NCBI RefSeq assembly: GCF_013201725.1 | Contig: NZ_CP053835.1 | Span: forward strand, 1,054,001 to 1,118,000 | Source: Arcobacter defluvii | GTDB taxonomy: Bacteria; Campylobacterota; Campylobacteria; Campylobacterales; Arcobacteraceae | Direction: 5' to 3' | DNA length: 64,000 nt | In this document: positions 35,589 to 45,450 of the stretch, one piece after another | How the letters are laid out: each line of letters begins with the position of its first letter | Position numbering within the stretch: position 1 is the stretch's first letter | Translations under genes and position numbers: made by a program | The notes under the pieces: generated by a model | Database searches by the model: none | Told to the model about the DNA's origin: nothing | Seen by the model: the letters and a program-made list of their open reading frames with translations, nothing else

Positions 35589-37538
35589 TTATGAATTAAA
35601 GCTTTCAATTAACTCTTCAAGTTCTAAAAATCTTTCTACTTTTTGTTCATAAATTTCTTTTGTCTCTTCAAGCTCTTTTGACATGGCAACGATTCCTTTT
35701 TGTTCGTAACATTTTGGATCCATTAAACATGCATTTATACTTTCTAGTTTTTGCTCTAAATCTTCAATCTCTTTAGGAAGCAAGTCATATTCCCTTTGGT
35801 CTTTATATGAAAGTTTAGTTTGTTTTTTTGCAGTTTGTGTAACTTTTGGTGTGTTATCTTCTTTTGAAATTTCAGTTTCAAGTGAACTAAGGTCTTTTAA
35901 CTCTTTTTCAATTTCAAGATATTCAGTATAAGGTTGGAAACTTTCCATGATATTTCCATTTCCTTGGAATACAAAAAGTTTTTTAGCAATTTTATCTACA
36001 AAATATCTATCATGAGATACAAAGATTAATGCACCTTGAAAATTTTGTAAATACTCTTCTAATATATTAATTGTAGGAATATCTAAATCATTTGTAGGCT
36101 CATCAAGGATTAAACAATCAACTTTTCTAGTAAAAAGTAAAGCTAATGCCACTCTATTTTTTTCTCCACCACTTAAAACACCAACTTTTTTATCAAGATA
36201 CTCTCTTGGAAATAAAAAGTTTTTTAGATATCCGTAAACATGCATGTTTCTTCCATCATCTAAAATAACTCTATCTCCACCATTTGGACAGAAAGTTTCC
36301 ATCAAGTTTTTATTGTCATCTAAGCTATCTCTTTGTTGGTCAAAATATCCAATATTAAAATCACCTTTTTTGAAATTACCACTATCTATTTTCATTTTTT
36401 CCATAAAGATTTTTAGTAGTGTTGATTTTCCACTTCCATTTGGTCCAACTATTGCGATTGTATCTTTTTGTAAAATTCTAGTTGTAAAGTTTTTGATTAG
36501 TTGTTTGTCACCAAGAGTTTTACAAACATCATCTAATTCATAAAGCATTTTTCTTTTATTTTGTTGTTTTTCTTCTGTATTAAAAGCTTTTTGTTCCCTT
36601 TGTAACTCTAAAGACATTTTTCTAATTGCAGCTGGATTTGAACGTGCTTTTTGTTTTAAATCAAAATATTCTGATTTTCTTCTTTCATTTCTTTTTCTTC
36701 TTGCAGTAATTCCATGTTGCATCCAGTGAGCTTCACGTTTTACCATTCGAAGTAAATTTTCATGCTCTTTTTGCATATTTTCTAATATTTGAGATTTTTG
36801 TTCTAAGTATGAAGAATATCCACCATTAAATCTTCTTAAAACTCCACCATCAACTTCAACAACACTTGTTGCAATATTATCAATAAAATATCTATCGTGA
36901 GAGATAAAAAGTAGGGTGAAATTGTTTTTTAGTAAAAGTTGTTCTAGAAACTCAACCATATAAACATCAAGGTGGTTTGTAGGCTCATCTAAAAGTAAAA
37001 CATCAGGTTTTTTTAAAATTAGTCCAGCAAGGCTAACTCTTCTTTGTTCTCCTCCACTTAAAAGGTTTACATCTTTGTATTCATATTGTTTTAATTGAAA
37101 CTCAACTAAAACTCGCTCAATCATATTGTCTAAATCCCAAGCATTATGAAACTCTAAAAAAGAAGCAAGTTCACTTTGTCTTCTAATAAGATCTTCATTT
37201 TCATAATCTGTCATTAATTGATTAGTGATTTTTTCATATTCATTTTTTGCAGTTTTTAATTCTGTCAATTGATTTTCAATTGCATCTCTAACATTTAGAT
37301 TTGCTTTAAACTTTGGTTGTTGGTCAAGCATTTCAATTTTTAAAGATTTATCAATAGCCATTTCTCCGCTATCTGCTTCTACTTGTCTCATAATTATTTT
37401 AAAAAGTGTTGATTTTCCTTGTCCATTTTGACCAATAACAGCAATTCTTTGTCCTTGGTTTAATGTAAAGTTAGCATCTTTTAAAATAACTTTTGTGTCG
37501 TATTGTTTTGAAATGTTTTGTAAGTCGATTAGTGCCAT
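35589..37538 (-). CDS. ABC-F family ATPase (Uup-like)
   Basis: 649 residues with two ABC domains and no membrane part. Walker A motifs are GQNGQGKST (about residue 37) and GPNGSGKST (about 366); signatures are LSGGEQRR and LSGGEKNR; Walker B regions read LLLDEPTNHLD and LILDEPTNDLD. The linker between domains is charged and helical, and a C-terminal coiled coil with KEIEDLEQKLESI suits Uup. ABC-F proteins act on the ribosome; the Uup branch has also been linked to DNA transactions. Not a transporter. Confidence 0.92.
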   Translation of the reverse strand: MALIDLQNISKQYDTKVILKDANFTLNQGQRIAVIGQNGQGKSTLFKIIMRQVEADSGEMAIDKSLKIEMLDQQPKFKANLNVRDAIENQLTELKTAKNEYEKITNQLMTDYENEDLIRRQSELASFLEFHNAWDLDNMIERVLVEFQLKQYEYKDVNLLSGGEQRRVSLAGLILKKPDVLLLDEPTNHLDVYMVEFLEQLLLKNNFTLLFISHDRYFIDNIATSVVEVDGGVLRRFNGGYSSYLEQKSQILENMQKEHENLLRMVKREAHWMQHGITARRKRNERRKSEYFDLKQKARSNPAAIRKMSLELQREQKAFNTEEKQQNKRKMLYELDDVCKTLGDKQLIKNFTTRILQKDTIAIVGPNGSGKSTLLKIFMEKMKIDSGNFKKGDFNIGYFDQQRDSLDDNKNLMETFCPNGGDRVILDDGRNMHVYGYLKNFLFPREYLDKKVGVLSGGEKNRVALALLFTRKVDCLILDEPTNDLDIPTINILEEYLQNFQGALIFVSHDRYFVDKIAKKLFVFQGNGNIMESFQPYTEYLEIEKELKDLSSLETEISKEDNTPKVTQTAKKQTKLSYKDQREYDLLPKEIEDLEQKLESINACLMDPKCYEQKGIVAMSKELEETKEIYEQKVERFLELEELIESFNS

Positions 37539-37633
37539 ATTTGTTTAGTATTTCCTAGTTTTTTGTTGCGTAATGTAGCATTTTTAGCGTTAATATTTGC
37601 TTTTTGTAGATAAAAAAAAGGAAGTTATAAGTT

Positions 37634-37666
37634 CATTAAAAAAAGAATAATTATCTTTTTTTAATG
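37634..37666 (-). terminator. Hairpin terminator of the CDF gene
   Basis: CATTAAAAAAAGA and TCTTTTTTTAATG are perfect 13-bp arms around ATAATTA. The structure overlaps the CDF stop codon on the minus strand and ends in T/A runs. Confidence 0.6.
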
Positions 37667-38548
37667 ATGTAAATCATTTATTTTGAAATCATCATATGGA
37701 TCCATATGAATATTTATAATCCAATCTCTAGAGGTATCTAATTTTTTTATTTTATTTTCTATTGAATCACTTGCTCTATGTGCATCCATCAAAGTAATTA
37801 AACAATCAAATACAAGATGAACTTCAACAAATGTTTGATTTGCAGCTTCTCTTGTTTTTAATAAATGGTAAGTATTAACTTTATTATTTTCTTTTATAAT
37901 TTCTTCAATTTTTGATACAACTTCTTCATCAACAGCTCTATCTAATAAAACTAAAATCCCTTCATGAATTAATTCGTAAGCGGAATAAATAATATAAATT
38001 GCAATTCCTCCACCAACAAAAACATCAATGATTTCATATCCAGTGAAAGTTACAAGTAAAAGTGAAATTAGAACAGCAAGATTACTAAAAACGTCAGTTT
38101 TATAGTGTAATGCATCAGCTTTAATAACCATAGAATTTGTTTTTTTAGCGACAAAATTTAAATAAGTTACTAATGAGATAGTGATGATTAAAGAAATAAT
38201 CATAACATATATAGAAATATCAAGATATTGGGATGTTTCACCAACAATTGCTTTTTTTATTGCTTGATAAAGTAAAAAAAATCCAGATAAGGTAATAATA
38301 GTACCTTCAATAACAGAAGCTAAGGCTTCAATCTTTCCTCTACCATAATTAAAATTTTTATCAGCTGGTTTTTCAGATTTTGAAATTGCAAAATAGTTAA
38401 ATATAGATACAAACATATCTAAAATAGAATCAACAGCAGATGCTAAAACAGCTACAGAACCACTTGCAAATCCAATTATAAGTTTTAAAAGAGTAAGTAC
38501 CGCTGCAACACTTGATGAAACAACGGTAGCTTTTTTTTGAGAAGTCAT
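37661..38548 (-). CDS. Cation diffusion facilitator (FieF-like)
   Basis: 295 residues with six TM segments and a cytosolic C-terminal domain. The metal site is seen as DSILD in TM2 (DxxxD) and HYKTD in TM5 (HxxxD), the pattern D-D/H-D found in FieF/YiiP, a Zn2+/Fe2+ proton antiporter. The C-terminal domain has HLLKTREAANQTFVEVHLVF and HRASDSIENKIK. Exports divalent metals from the cytosol. It shares a boundary base with the aminotransferase stop on the same strand, suggesting co-transcription. Confidence 0.9.
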   Translation of the reverse strand: MTSQKKATVVSSSVAAVLTLLKLIIGFASGSVAVLASAVDSILDMFVSIFNYFAISKSEKPADKNFNYGRGKIEALASVIEGTIITLSGFFLLYQAIKKAIVGETSQYLDISIYVMIISLIITISLVTYLNFVAKKTNSMVIKADALHYKTDVFSNLAVLISLLLVTFTGYEIIDVFVGGGIAIYIIYSAYELIHEGILVLLDRAVDEEVVSKIEEIIKENNKVNTYHLLKTREAANQTFVEVHLVFDCLITLMDAHRASDSIENKIKKLDTSRDWIINIHMDPYDDFKINDLHH

Positions 38549-39717
38549 TATTTACTTTCTACAAACTCTTTGATTCTTTTGATACCTTCTTTAATAGTAT
38601 CTAAATCTGTAGCAAAAGAGAATCTTATATATCCTTCTGTACCAAAGGCAAGTCCAGGTACTAAAGCAACACCTTTTTCCTCTAATAAATCTGCGCAGAA
38701 TTTCATAGAATCATTTGAAACTTCTTTGATATTTACAAAAAGATAAAATGCACCATCAGGTTCAATACAAGATAAACCTTTGATATCATTGAATGCTTTA
38801 ACAGCATAATTTTTTCTTTTTTCAAATTCAACTCTCATCATCTCAATATCTTTATCAGCATCACCTTCAAGTGCAGGAATAGCAGCATATTGAGTCATTG
38901 TATTGATATTTGAAGTTACTTGTCCTTGAAGTTTAGTTAAAGCTTTTGCAAGTGCAGTATCGCAAGTTGCAATATATCCAAATCTCCATCCAGTCATAGC
39001 AACAGCTTTACTTAAACCATTGATAGTTACTGTTCTTTTAAACATATCTTCAGATACTTCAGCACAAGCAGTAAATTTTTTACCATTGTAAATAATTTTT
39101 TCATACATTTCATCTGATAAAATGATAATATCTGTTCCTTTTAAAACTTCTCCAAGTGCAGTTAATTCTTCTTTTGAATATACTGAACCAGTTGGGTTTG
39201 AAGGTGTATTTAAAAGTAAAATTTTTGTTTTTGGTGTGATAACAGCTTTTAATTGAGCAGGTGTAATTTTAAATTCTGTTGAATCATCTGTATCAATAAA
39301 TACAGGAACACCACCTGAAAATTTTACTTGTTCTGGATAAGTTACCCAATAAGGTGCTGGAATAATTACTTCATCACCATCTTCAACAAGTACTTGGAAT
39401 AGGTTAAATAATGAGTGTTTTGCACCGTTGCTAATTACGATACCATCTAACTTATAATCTAAATTGTGGTCTTTTTTTAGTTTGTTAATAATTGCTTGTT
39501 TGGTTTTGATAATACCTTCTACGGCTGTATATTTAGTTTGTCCTTCATTAATAGCTTTTATTGCAGCTTGTTTAATTAATTCAGGTGTATCAAAGTCAGG
39601 TTCTCCTGCACTAAAACTTAGTATATCTTTACCTTGAGCTTTAAGCTCTCTTGCTAGGGCAGTTATTGCCATAGTAACCGATGGAGATAAGTTCTCCATT
39701 CTGTTTGCAATTTTCAT
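38548..39717 (-). CDS. Aspartate/aromatic aminotransferase, PLP class I
   Basis: Start at 39717 (MKIANRM), supported by GAGGAAA about 8 bp upstream; the extension to 39921 is a low-complexity run overlapping the divergent gene. The 389 residues match subgroup I-gamma aspartate aminotransferases. Visible motifs are FSAGEPDFDTP, TPSNPTGSVY (substrate/PLP contact), the PLP Lys in NGLSKAVAMTGWR and the carboxylate Arg near the end in YIRFSFAT. Transfers amino groups between aspartate and 2-oxoglutarate. Confidence 0.9.
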   Translation of the reverse strand: MKIANRMENLSPSVTMAITALARELKAQGKDILSFSAGEPDFDTPELIKQAAIKAINEGQTKYTAVEGIIKTKQAIINKLKKDHNLDYKLDGIVISNGAKHSLFNLFQVLVEDGDEVIIPAPYWVTYPEQVKFSGGVPVFIDTDDSTEFKITPAQLKAVITPKTKILLLNTPSNPTGSVYSKEELTALGEVLKGTDIIILSDEMYEKIIYNGKKFTACAEVSEDMFKRTVTINGLSKAVAMTGWRFGYIATCDTALAKALTKLQGQVTSNINTMTQYAAIPALEGDADKDIEMMRVEFEKRKNYAVKAFNDIKGLSCIEPDGAFYLFVNIKEVSNDSMKFCADLLEEKGVALVPGLAFGTEGYIRFSFATDLDTIKEGIKRIKEFVESK

Positions 39718-39742
39718 TAGCATTTTCCTCAATAAAATTAAC

Positions 39743-39761
39743 ATTATACTTTTGATATAAT
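39743..39761. promoter_or_regulatory. Divergent overlapping promoters
   Basis: TATAAT at 39756-39761 on the plus strand faces the YgjP-like gene, and ATTATA at 39743-39748 reads TATAAT on the minus strand toward the aminotransferase. The two -10 boxes are 7 bp apart, so polymerase binding should be mutually exclusive. No -35 is obvious, as is common in Campylobacterota. Confidence 0.5.
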
Positions 39762-39803
39762 AGTTCGGGATTTTAACAAATAAATACTTAAGGAATAAAT
39801 AGT

Positions 39804-40397
39804 TTGAGTTTTCAAATTGAAATAAATAAAAAAATTGTAACTGTAAAATTGGAAAATAAAAAAAATATAAAACATTGTTATATGAGAGTAATAAAAGATG
39901 ATTTGATACATATTCGAGCAAATTTTTATTTTACTATTTATGATGCCAAAAGTTTGGTAGAAAAGAAAAGAGAATGGATAGAAACTTCAATAGCTAAATT
40001 ATCAAAAAATATAATAAATGAAGATGAATTTTTATATTTAGGTGAAAGAAAAAAGATAGAAGATTTTAGAATAAAAAATTTAGATCTTTTTTACAAAAAA
40101 GAAATTCAAAAAATATTACCAGCAAAATTAGAAGAGTATTCAAGAAAAATGAGTCTTTTCCCAACTTCAATAAGTTACAGAAAAAATAAAAGAACTTGGG
40201 GTTCTTGCAATTATAAAAATGGATTAAATTTTAATATTTTACTTATGAAATTCCCCATTGAAGTTATGGAATATGTAATCGTGCATGAATTAGCTCATAT
40301 AAAACATAAAAATCATTCTAAAGATTTTTGGAATTTAGTAGCTGTTTATTGTCCAAACTATAAAGAGATAGAAAAAAGATTTAAGAATTTTTTATAA
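39804..40397 (+). CDS. YgjP-like metallopeptidase (DUF45)
   Basis: 197 residues. The zinc motif HELAHIKHKNH (HExxH plus a downstream His) lies near the C-terminus, preceded by KRTWGSCNYKNGLNFN, the usual family core. The start is TTG at 39804 with AAGGA 9 bp upstream. The N-terminal beta-rich half is typical. The substrate of these proteins is not established. It is convergent with the next gene, overlapping its end by 17 bp. Confidence 0.88.
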   Translation: MSFQIEINKKIVTVKLENKKNIKHCYMRVIKDDLIHIRANFYFTIYDAKSLVEKKREWIETSIAKLSKNIINEDEFLYLGERKKIEDFRIKNLDLFYKKEIQKILPAKLEEYSRKMSLFPTSISYRKNKRTWGSCNYKNGLNFNILLMKFPIEVMEYVIVHELAHIKHKNHSKDFWNLVAVYCPNYKEIEKRFKNFL

Positions 40398-40797
40398 TTT
40401 CTCTTATCTTTTCAAATTTCTTGAAGATTTTTTCATCTTTCGCTTTATTTTCAAAAATACCATAAGAACGCTCTTTATAAAGTGGTTTTTCTTCTTCTAT
40501 TATCTCTTTTTTTTCAATTACATTGGTCACAAAAAATCCTATATCTTCAACATTTGCAATCTTGAAATTTTTTAATAATGATTTTATATCTGCTTTGTTA
40601 TACTCAAATTCCATTTTATAAACAGGATGAGTTAATACAAAATATAAAGTTTGGTTCTTAACATAGCCAAATTTTACACCTTTTTTAAGTTTTAACGGAA
40701 GTGCTTCTATAAACTTACTTATTAAAGAAGAAGTATTAATCTTTCTAAATTCAGGATTATTTTTAAGATGACTAAGTATTTCATTAATTTTTTTCAT
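40381..40797 (-). CDS. DUF721 (DciA-like) protein, putative
   Basis: 138 residues. The first 90 residues have the outline of a DUF721/DciA KH-like domain: an N-terminal helix, then LPLKLKKGVKFGYVKNQTLYFVL and EFEYNKADIKSLLKNF. DciA is the ancestral replicative-helicase loader; Campylobacterota often carry divergent copies. The charged tail is unassigned. Overlaps the end of the YgjP gene and the start of the divergent small lipoprotein gene. Assignment by outline only. Confidence 0.45.
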   Translation of the reverse strand: MKKINEILSHLKNNPEFRKINTSSLISKFIEALPLKLKKGVKFGYVKNQTLYFVLTHPVYKMEFEYNKADIKSLLKNFKIANVEDIGFFVTNVIEKKEIIEEEKPLYKERSYGIFENKAKDEKIFKKFEKIREIIKNS

Positions 40798-40914
40798 GTG
40801 CTAATTATAGCAAGTTTTATATTATCATTAAGTGGTTGTGGATATAAAGATGATCCAACATATATCCAATCTGATTCAAAAGTTGCTCAAAATAATAAAG
40901 TTGAACAACAATGA
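40768..40914 (+). CDS. Small lipoprotein, 48 residues
   Basis: ATG at 40768 (MTKYFINFFHVLII) gives a hydrophobic signal segment ending in LSGC, a good lipobox, followed by a short polar mature peptide GYKDDPTYIQ and onward to a stop at 40912-40914. AGGA lies 12 bp upstream. A GTG at 40798 is a second possible start. The stop overlaps the nadB ATG (ATGA), so the two genes are coupled. It resembles the tiny outer-membrane lipoproteins of the LptM/YifL kind in size and CG start of the mature part, but this is weak. Confidence 0.6.
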   Translation: MTKYFINFFHVLIIASFILSLSGCGYKDDPTYIQSDSKVAQNNKVEQQ

Positions 40915-42362
40915 TATATGATTATGTAATAATAGGTACAGGTGTTGCAGGATTAAATGCAGCTAGATTGATCCCAAAAGATAAAAGAGTTTTAATTTTA
41001 TGTAAAATGTCTACTTGGAATTGTAATACTTTTTGGGCTCAAGGAGGAATAGCAAGTGCTGTTGATGAAAGTGATATTCCCACTCATATAAAAGATACTT
41101 TAACAGCTGGAGTTAATTACAACGATAAAGAAGCAGTTGAACTTTTAAGTAAAAAATCAATTTCAACAATAAAAAGTCTTATTGATGCAGGTATGAAATT
41201 TGATTTAAATGACAAGGGTGAATTAGCTTATACAAAAGAAGCAGCTCATAGCAGAAATAGAATTTTACATGCTGATGGTGATGCAACAGGTAGAATGATG
41301 CATATCTTTTTGCTAGAAAATTGTCCTCATGAGATTGTAACACAAGCAGTTGTTTGTGATTTACTTATTGAAAATGATATCTGTTATGGAGTTCAATATT
41401 TTACTAATGAAACAAATCAAAAAATAGTTTATGCTCACAATACAATAATTGCAAGTGGGGGAGTAGGTTCAATCTATAGATACCATACAAATTCAACTGC
41501 AAATGCAGGAGAAGTGCAAGGAATTATTGCAGAAAAAAATCTTCCATTAAAAGATATGGAGATGATGCAGTTTCACCCAACAGTTGTAAGAGGTACAAAC
41601 TTTGCTAGAAAGCCTCTTTTAAGTGAAGCTTTAAGAGGTGAAGGGGCATATATTGTTGATGAAAACGGATATAGATTTTTATTTGATTATCATAAAGATG
41701 GTGAATTAGCACCAAGAGATGTAGTTAGTCGTTCTATTTTTGATTACAATAAAAAAACAGGTTTGGGAGTTTATTTATCTTTTGAAACTTTTGAAAAAAA
41801 AGCTTTTAAAAAACGATTTCCAAATATTTATTCTAATTTGAAAGAATTAGGATATGAATTACCTTTTGAAAGAGTTCCTATTTCACCTGCATTTCATTAT
41901 TCAATGGGAGGAATAGAAGTTAATTTAAACGGAAAAGTAAAAGGAATGAAAAATCTTTATGCAATAGGTGAAGTAGCTTGTACAGGAGTTCATGGAGCAA
42001 ATAGATTGGCTTCAAATTCTTTGCTTGAAGGTTTAGTATTTTCCCAAATAGCTGTTGAAACTTCATTAAAAGAAAATTTTAAAATTAATCCAGAAAGTTA
42101 TGATAAACCAATTATTAATTATGTAAGAAATAAAGATATTGATAAAGATATAAAAGATAATTTAAGAGAGATTATGTGGACTTATGCATCAATAGTAAGA
42201 GAGCCAAAAAGTTTGGAAAAATCCCTAGAAACCATTGAAGAGTATCTAAAAAAAGATGTAGGTAGATTACTTTTTTTAAGGCTACTTACGGCAAAATCTA
42301 TTCTAAAATCTGCATTAAAGCGTAAAGAATCGCTTGGTGCACACTATATTAAGGAGAATTGA
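40911..42362 (+). CDS. nadB: L-aspartate oxidase
   Basis: 483 residues. FAD enzyme oxidising aspartate to iminoaspartate, the first step of de novo NAD synthesis. The N-terminal FAD loop is GTGVAGLNAA; NTFWAQGGIASA, EAAHSRNRILHADGDATG and the C-terminal GEVACTGVHGANRLASNSLLEG (key residues His and Arg) are family hallmarks. It is coupled to the lipoprotein upstream and shares a base with nhaD downstream. nadA and nadC are not in the window. Confidence 0.95.
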   Translation: MIYDYVIIGTGVAGLNAARLIPKDKRVLILCKMSTWNCNTFWAQGGIASAVDESDIPTHIKDTLTAGVNYNDKEAVELLSKKSISTIKSLIDAGMKFDLNDKGELAYTKEAAHSRNRILHADGDATGRMMHIFLLENCPHEIVTQAVVCDLLIENDICYGVQYFTNETNQKIVYAHNTIIASGGVGSIYRYHTNSTANAGEVQGIIAEKNLPLKDMEMMQFHPTVVRGTNFARKPLLSEALRGEGAYIVDENGYRFLFDYHKDGELAPRDVVSRSIFDYNKKTGLGVYLSFETFEKKAFKKRFPNIYSNLKELGYELPFERVPISPAFHYSMGGIEVNLNGKVKGMKNLYAIGEVACTGVHGANRLASNSLLEGLVFSQIAVETSLKENFKINPESYDKPIINYVRNKDIDKDIKDNLREIMWTYASIVREPKSLEKSLETIEEYLKKDVGRLLFLRLLTAKSILKSALKRKESLGAHYIKEN

Positions 42363-43741
42363 TGTTAAAAGTTATAATGACTTTGCTCTTAGGAACTTTA
42401 TCTTTATTTGCTAGTTCAGCAAGTGAAAGTGAAATTCCTAATTTAACTATGACTTGGGTTGGGTTCGCAACTTTAATTATATTTGTAATTGGTTATTATT
42501 TTGTAGCTGCGGAAGAAAAATATGCAATTGATAAAGCAAAACCTGCTTTATTTATAGGTACATTTATGTTTATTCTAGTAGCTATTTATTATTCATTAAA
42601 TGGCTTAGATATGAATTTAGTTCACACTCAAGCTCAACATTTGATTTTAGAAATTGCTGAAATTTTCTTCTTCTTATTTGTTGCCATGACTTATATTGAA
42701 TCATTATTACATATGGGTGTATTTGATAGATTAAAATATAATCTAATCTCAAAAGGTTATACATATAGAAAACTATTTTGGGTAACTGGATTTTTAGCAT
42801 TTTTTATCTCTCCAATTGCAGATAACTTGACAACAGCACTTATTTTATCAACTGTTTTAATCACTATTGAAAAAACTAGAAAAGATTTCCTAGTTCCAGG
42901 TGCAATAAATATTGTTGTAGCTGCAAATGCAGGAGGTGCATGGTCACCTTTTGGAGATATTACAACACTTATGGCATGGACTGCTGGAAAAGGTGTATTT
43001 ACAGACTTTTTATATTTATTTCCATCAGCTATTATAGGTTATGGAGTTACAGCATTTTTATTATCAAGATTTGTTCCAAAAGTAGTACCAGAATTTGATG
43101 CAACAAAAGAGAAAAAACCTGAAATGGTTGAAGGTGCTAAAGTTGTTATGATTCTTGGAATATTTACAATCTTCTGTGCGGTTATGTCTCATCAAGTATT
43201 ACATTTACCTGCAATGTGGGGTATGATGTTTGGTTTAGCTTTATTAAAAGTTTATTCTTATGGATTAAGTAAAAAATATGGGAAAGAACATTTTAATATT
43301 TTTCATTCAATGGCAAAAATTGAAAATAATACTTTAATGTTTTTCTTTGGTATTTTAGCTGCTGTTGGTGCATTATATTTTGTTGGATGGTTAGCTTTAG
43401 CAGCAATAGTATATGATCCGTCAGTATTAGGTGCAACTTGGGCAAATATTGGTGTTGGATTCTTATCTGCTATTGTTGATAATGTTCCAGTAATGAGTGC
43501 AATATTAAAAGCAAATCCAGAAATGGGACTTGACCAATGGATGTTAGTTACATTAACAGCAGGAGTTGGTGGTTCATTAATCTCTTTTGGATCGGCTGCT
43601 GGTGTTGGAGTAATGGGTAAATTACACGGAATTTATACTTTTGGTTCTCATATGAAATTTGCATGGACAGTTCTTATTGGTTATATAGTTTCTGTTAGTA
43701 TTTGGTATTTCCAATATCACATTTTGGGAATTAGTCACTAA
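42362..43741 (+). CDS. nhaD: Na+/H+ antiporter NhaD
   Basis: 459 residues from ATG 42362, with AAGGAG 6 bp upstream; a TTG one codon earlier is rejected. About 12 TM segments after a short signal-like start. Typical ion-transporter-superfamily sequences include ISPIADNLTTALILSTVLI and NAGGAWSPFGDITTLMAW, and near the end VDNVPVMSAIL and ISFGSAAGVGVMG. Exports sodium or lithium in exchange for protons. Ends the lipoprotein-nadB-nhaD operon before a strong terminator. Confidence 0.93.
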   Translation: MLKVIMTLLLGTLSLFASSASESEIPNLTMTWVGFATLIIFVIGYYFVAAEEKYAIDKAKPALFIGTFMFILVAIYYSLNGLDMNLVHTQAQHLILEIAEIFFFLFVAMTYIESLLHMGVFDRLKYNLISKGYTYRKLFWVTGFLAFFISPIADNLTTALILSTVLITIEKTRKDFLVPGAINIVVAANAGGAWSPFGDITTLMAWTAGKGVFTDFLYLFPSAIIGYGVTAFLLSRFVPKVVPEFDATKEKKPEMVEGAKVVMILGIFTIFCAVMSHQVLHLPAMWGMMFGLALLKVYSYGLSKKYGKEHFNIFHSMAKIENNTLMFFFGILAAVGALYFVGWLALAAIVYDPSVLGATWANIGVGFLSAIVDNVPVMSAILKANPEMGLDQWMLVTLTAGVGGSLISFGSAAGVGVMGKLHGIYTFGSHMKFAWTVLIGYIVSVSIWYFQYHILGISH

Positions 43742-43762
43742 TAAATTATTATTAAATATTTG

Positions 43763-43803
43763 AAAGGCTATTAGAAGATTTTTTCTAATAGCCTTTTTTT
43801 TTA
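43763..43803 (+). terminator. Rho-independent terminator after nhaD
   Basis: Arms AAAGGCTATTAGAA and TTCTAATAGCCTTT around GATTTT, followed by a run of T. A textbook terminator. Confidence 0.9.
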
Positions 43804-43908
43804 GCTATTTTTTTACTTAACCAATTTTTTACAACTCTTTAGATAAAATATCTAACTTAAATTTGTAATATTCAAGCACTTAAGTGTAAAATACGAAGGA
43901 AACAATAT

Positions 43909-45444
43909 ATGAAACATGTACCAATAGTAGTATTAGATTTTGGTAGTCAATATACTCAAATCATTGCTAGAAAATTAAGAGAGGCAGGTGTTTACTCTGA
44001 AATAGTTCCTTATAGTGAATCTATCGAAGATATTATGGCTAGAACTCCAAAAGGAATTATTCTTTCAGGAGGACCTGCTTCTGTTTATGCTGATGATGCT
44101 TATCATCCTGATACTACAATATTTGAACTTGGTCTTCCAATTTTAGGTATTTGTTATGGAATGCAGTTAATTTCTCAACACTTTGGTGGAAGCGTAATTC
44201 CTGCAAGTCATCATGAATATGGAAAAGCTAAACTTAAATTTGAAGTTGAAAATCCAATTTTTAAAGATACACAAGACGGTCAAATAGTTTGGATGAGTCA
44301 TGGAGATAGAGTAGAAAATATTCCATCAGGATTTGAAAAAATCGCAACAAGTGAAAATTCGCCTTTTGCAGCTATTGCAAATACTGAAAGAAATATCTAT
44401 GCTTTCCAATTTCATCCAGAAGTTTACCACTCAGTTGAGGGAAGTAAATTATTAAAAAACTTTGCAAAATATATTTGTGGTTGTGAATCTACTTGGAATA
44501 TGGGTTCATTTGCTAAAGAGCAAATAAAAAGAATTCAAGAACAAGTTGGAAATAAAAAAGTTCTTTGTGGTGTTTCAGGAGGAGTTGATTCTTCTGTTGT
44601 AGCAACACTTTTAGCTGAAGCAATTGGTGAAAATGTAATTCCAGTATTTGTTGATAATGGATTATTAAGAGCAAATGAGAGAGAACAAGTTGAATCAATG
44701 TTCAAAGCACGTGGTGTAAAACTTATCACTGTTGATGCAAGTGAAGAATTTTTAACTAAACTTGCAGGTGTTACAGACCCTGAAACAAAAAGAAAAATCA
44801 TTGGTGAAACATTTATCGAAGTATTTGATAAAGAAGCAAAAAAACACCAAGGTATTGAGTTCTTAGCACAAGGGACTTTATATACAGACGTTATTGAATC
44901 AGTTTCTGTAAAAGGTCCTTCAAAAACTATCAAATCTCATCACAATGTAGGTGGACTTCCCGATTGGATGAAATTTGAATTAGTTGAGCCTTTAAGAGAA
45001 ATCTTCAAAGATGAGGTTAGAGCTTTAGGATTAGAACTTGGACTTCCAGCATCTATGATTGGACGTCATCCATTCCCAGGACCAGGACTTGCTATTAGAA
45101 TCATGGGAGATGTAAATAAACCTGATTTAGAGTTATTAAGAAAAGCTGATGTTATTATGCTTGATGTATTACATGCAACTGGTTATTATGATAAAACTTG
45201 GCAAGCATTTACAGTATTATTAAACGTAAAATCTGTAGGTGTTATGGGTGATAATAGAACTTATGATAACACTGTTTGTGTAAGAATAGTAGAAGCAACA
45301 GATGGAATGACAGCAACTTTTGCACATATTCCACATGAAATACTTGAAACAATCTCTAGAAGAATTATTAACGAAGTTGATGGAATTAATAGAGTAGTGT
45401 ATGATATATCATCAAAACCACCAGCAACTATCGAGTGGGAATAA
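43909..45444 (+). CDS. guaA: GMP synthase (glutamine-hydrolysing)
   Basis: 511 residues. Converts XMP to GMP with ATP and glutamine. The N-terminal class I amidotransferase has Cys in GICYGMQ (about residue 84) and [10 protein letters not shown]. The PP-loop [10 protein letters not shown] lies near residue 223; the C-terminal dimerisation domain ends [10 protein letters not shown] as usual. The start is backed by AAGGA upstream and a TAAAAT -10-like box near 43888. Confidence 0.97.
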   Translation: MKHVPIVVLDFGSQYTQIIARKLREAGVYSEIVPYSESIEDIMARTPKGIILSGGPASVYADDAYHPDTTIFELGLPILGICYGMQLISQHFGGSVIPASHHEYGKAKLKFEVENPIFKDTQDGQIVWMSHGDRVENIPSGFEKIATSENSPFAAIANTERNIYAFQFHPEVYHSVEGSKLLKNFAKYICGCESTWNMGSFAKEQIKRIQEQVGNKKVLCGVSGGVDSSVVATLLAEAIGENVIPVFVDNGLLRANEREQVESMFKARGVKLITVDASEEFLTKLAGVTDPETKRKIIGETFIEVFDKEAKKHQGIEFLAQGTLYTDVIESVSVKGPSKTIKSHHNVGGLPDWMKFELVEPLREIFKDEVRALGLELGLPASMIGRHPFPGPGLAIRIMGDVNKPDLELLRKADVIMLDVLHATGYYDKTWQAFTVLLNVKSVGVMGDNRTYDNTVCVRIVEATDGMTATFAHIPHEILETISRRIINEVDGINRVVYDISSKPPATIEWE

Positions 45445-45450
45445 AATAAA

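Noticed and set aside
39718-39921. N-terminal extension of the aminotransferase
   Set aside because: Low-complexity residues overlapping the divergent gene; the internal ATG has a good RBS.
44513-44933. Minus-strand ORFs inside guaA
   Set aside because: Shadows of a highly conserved enzyme.
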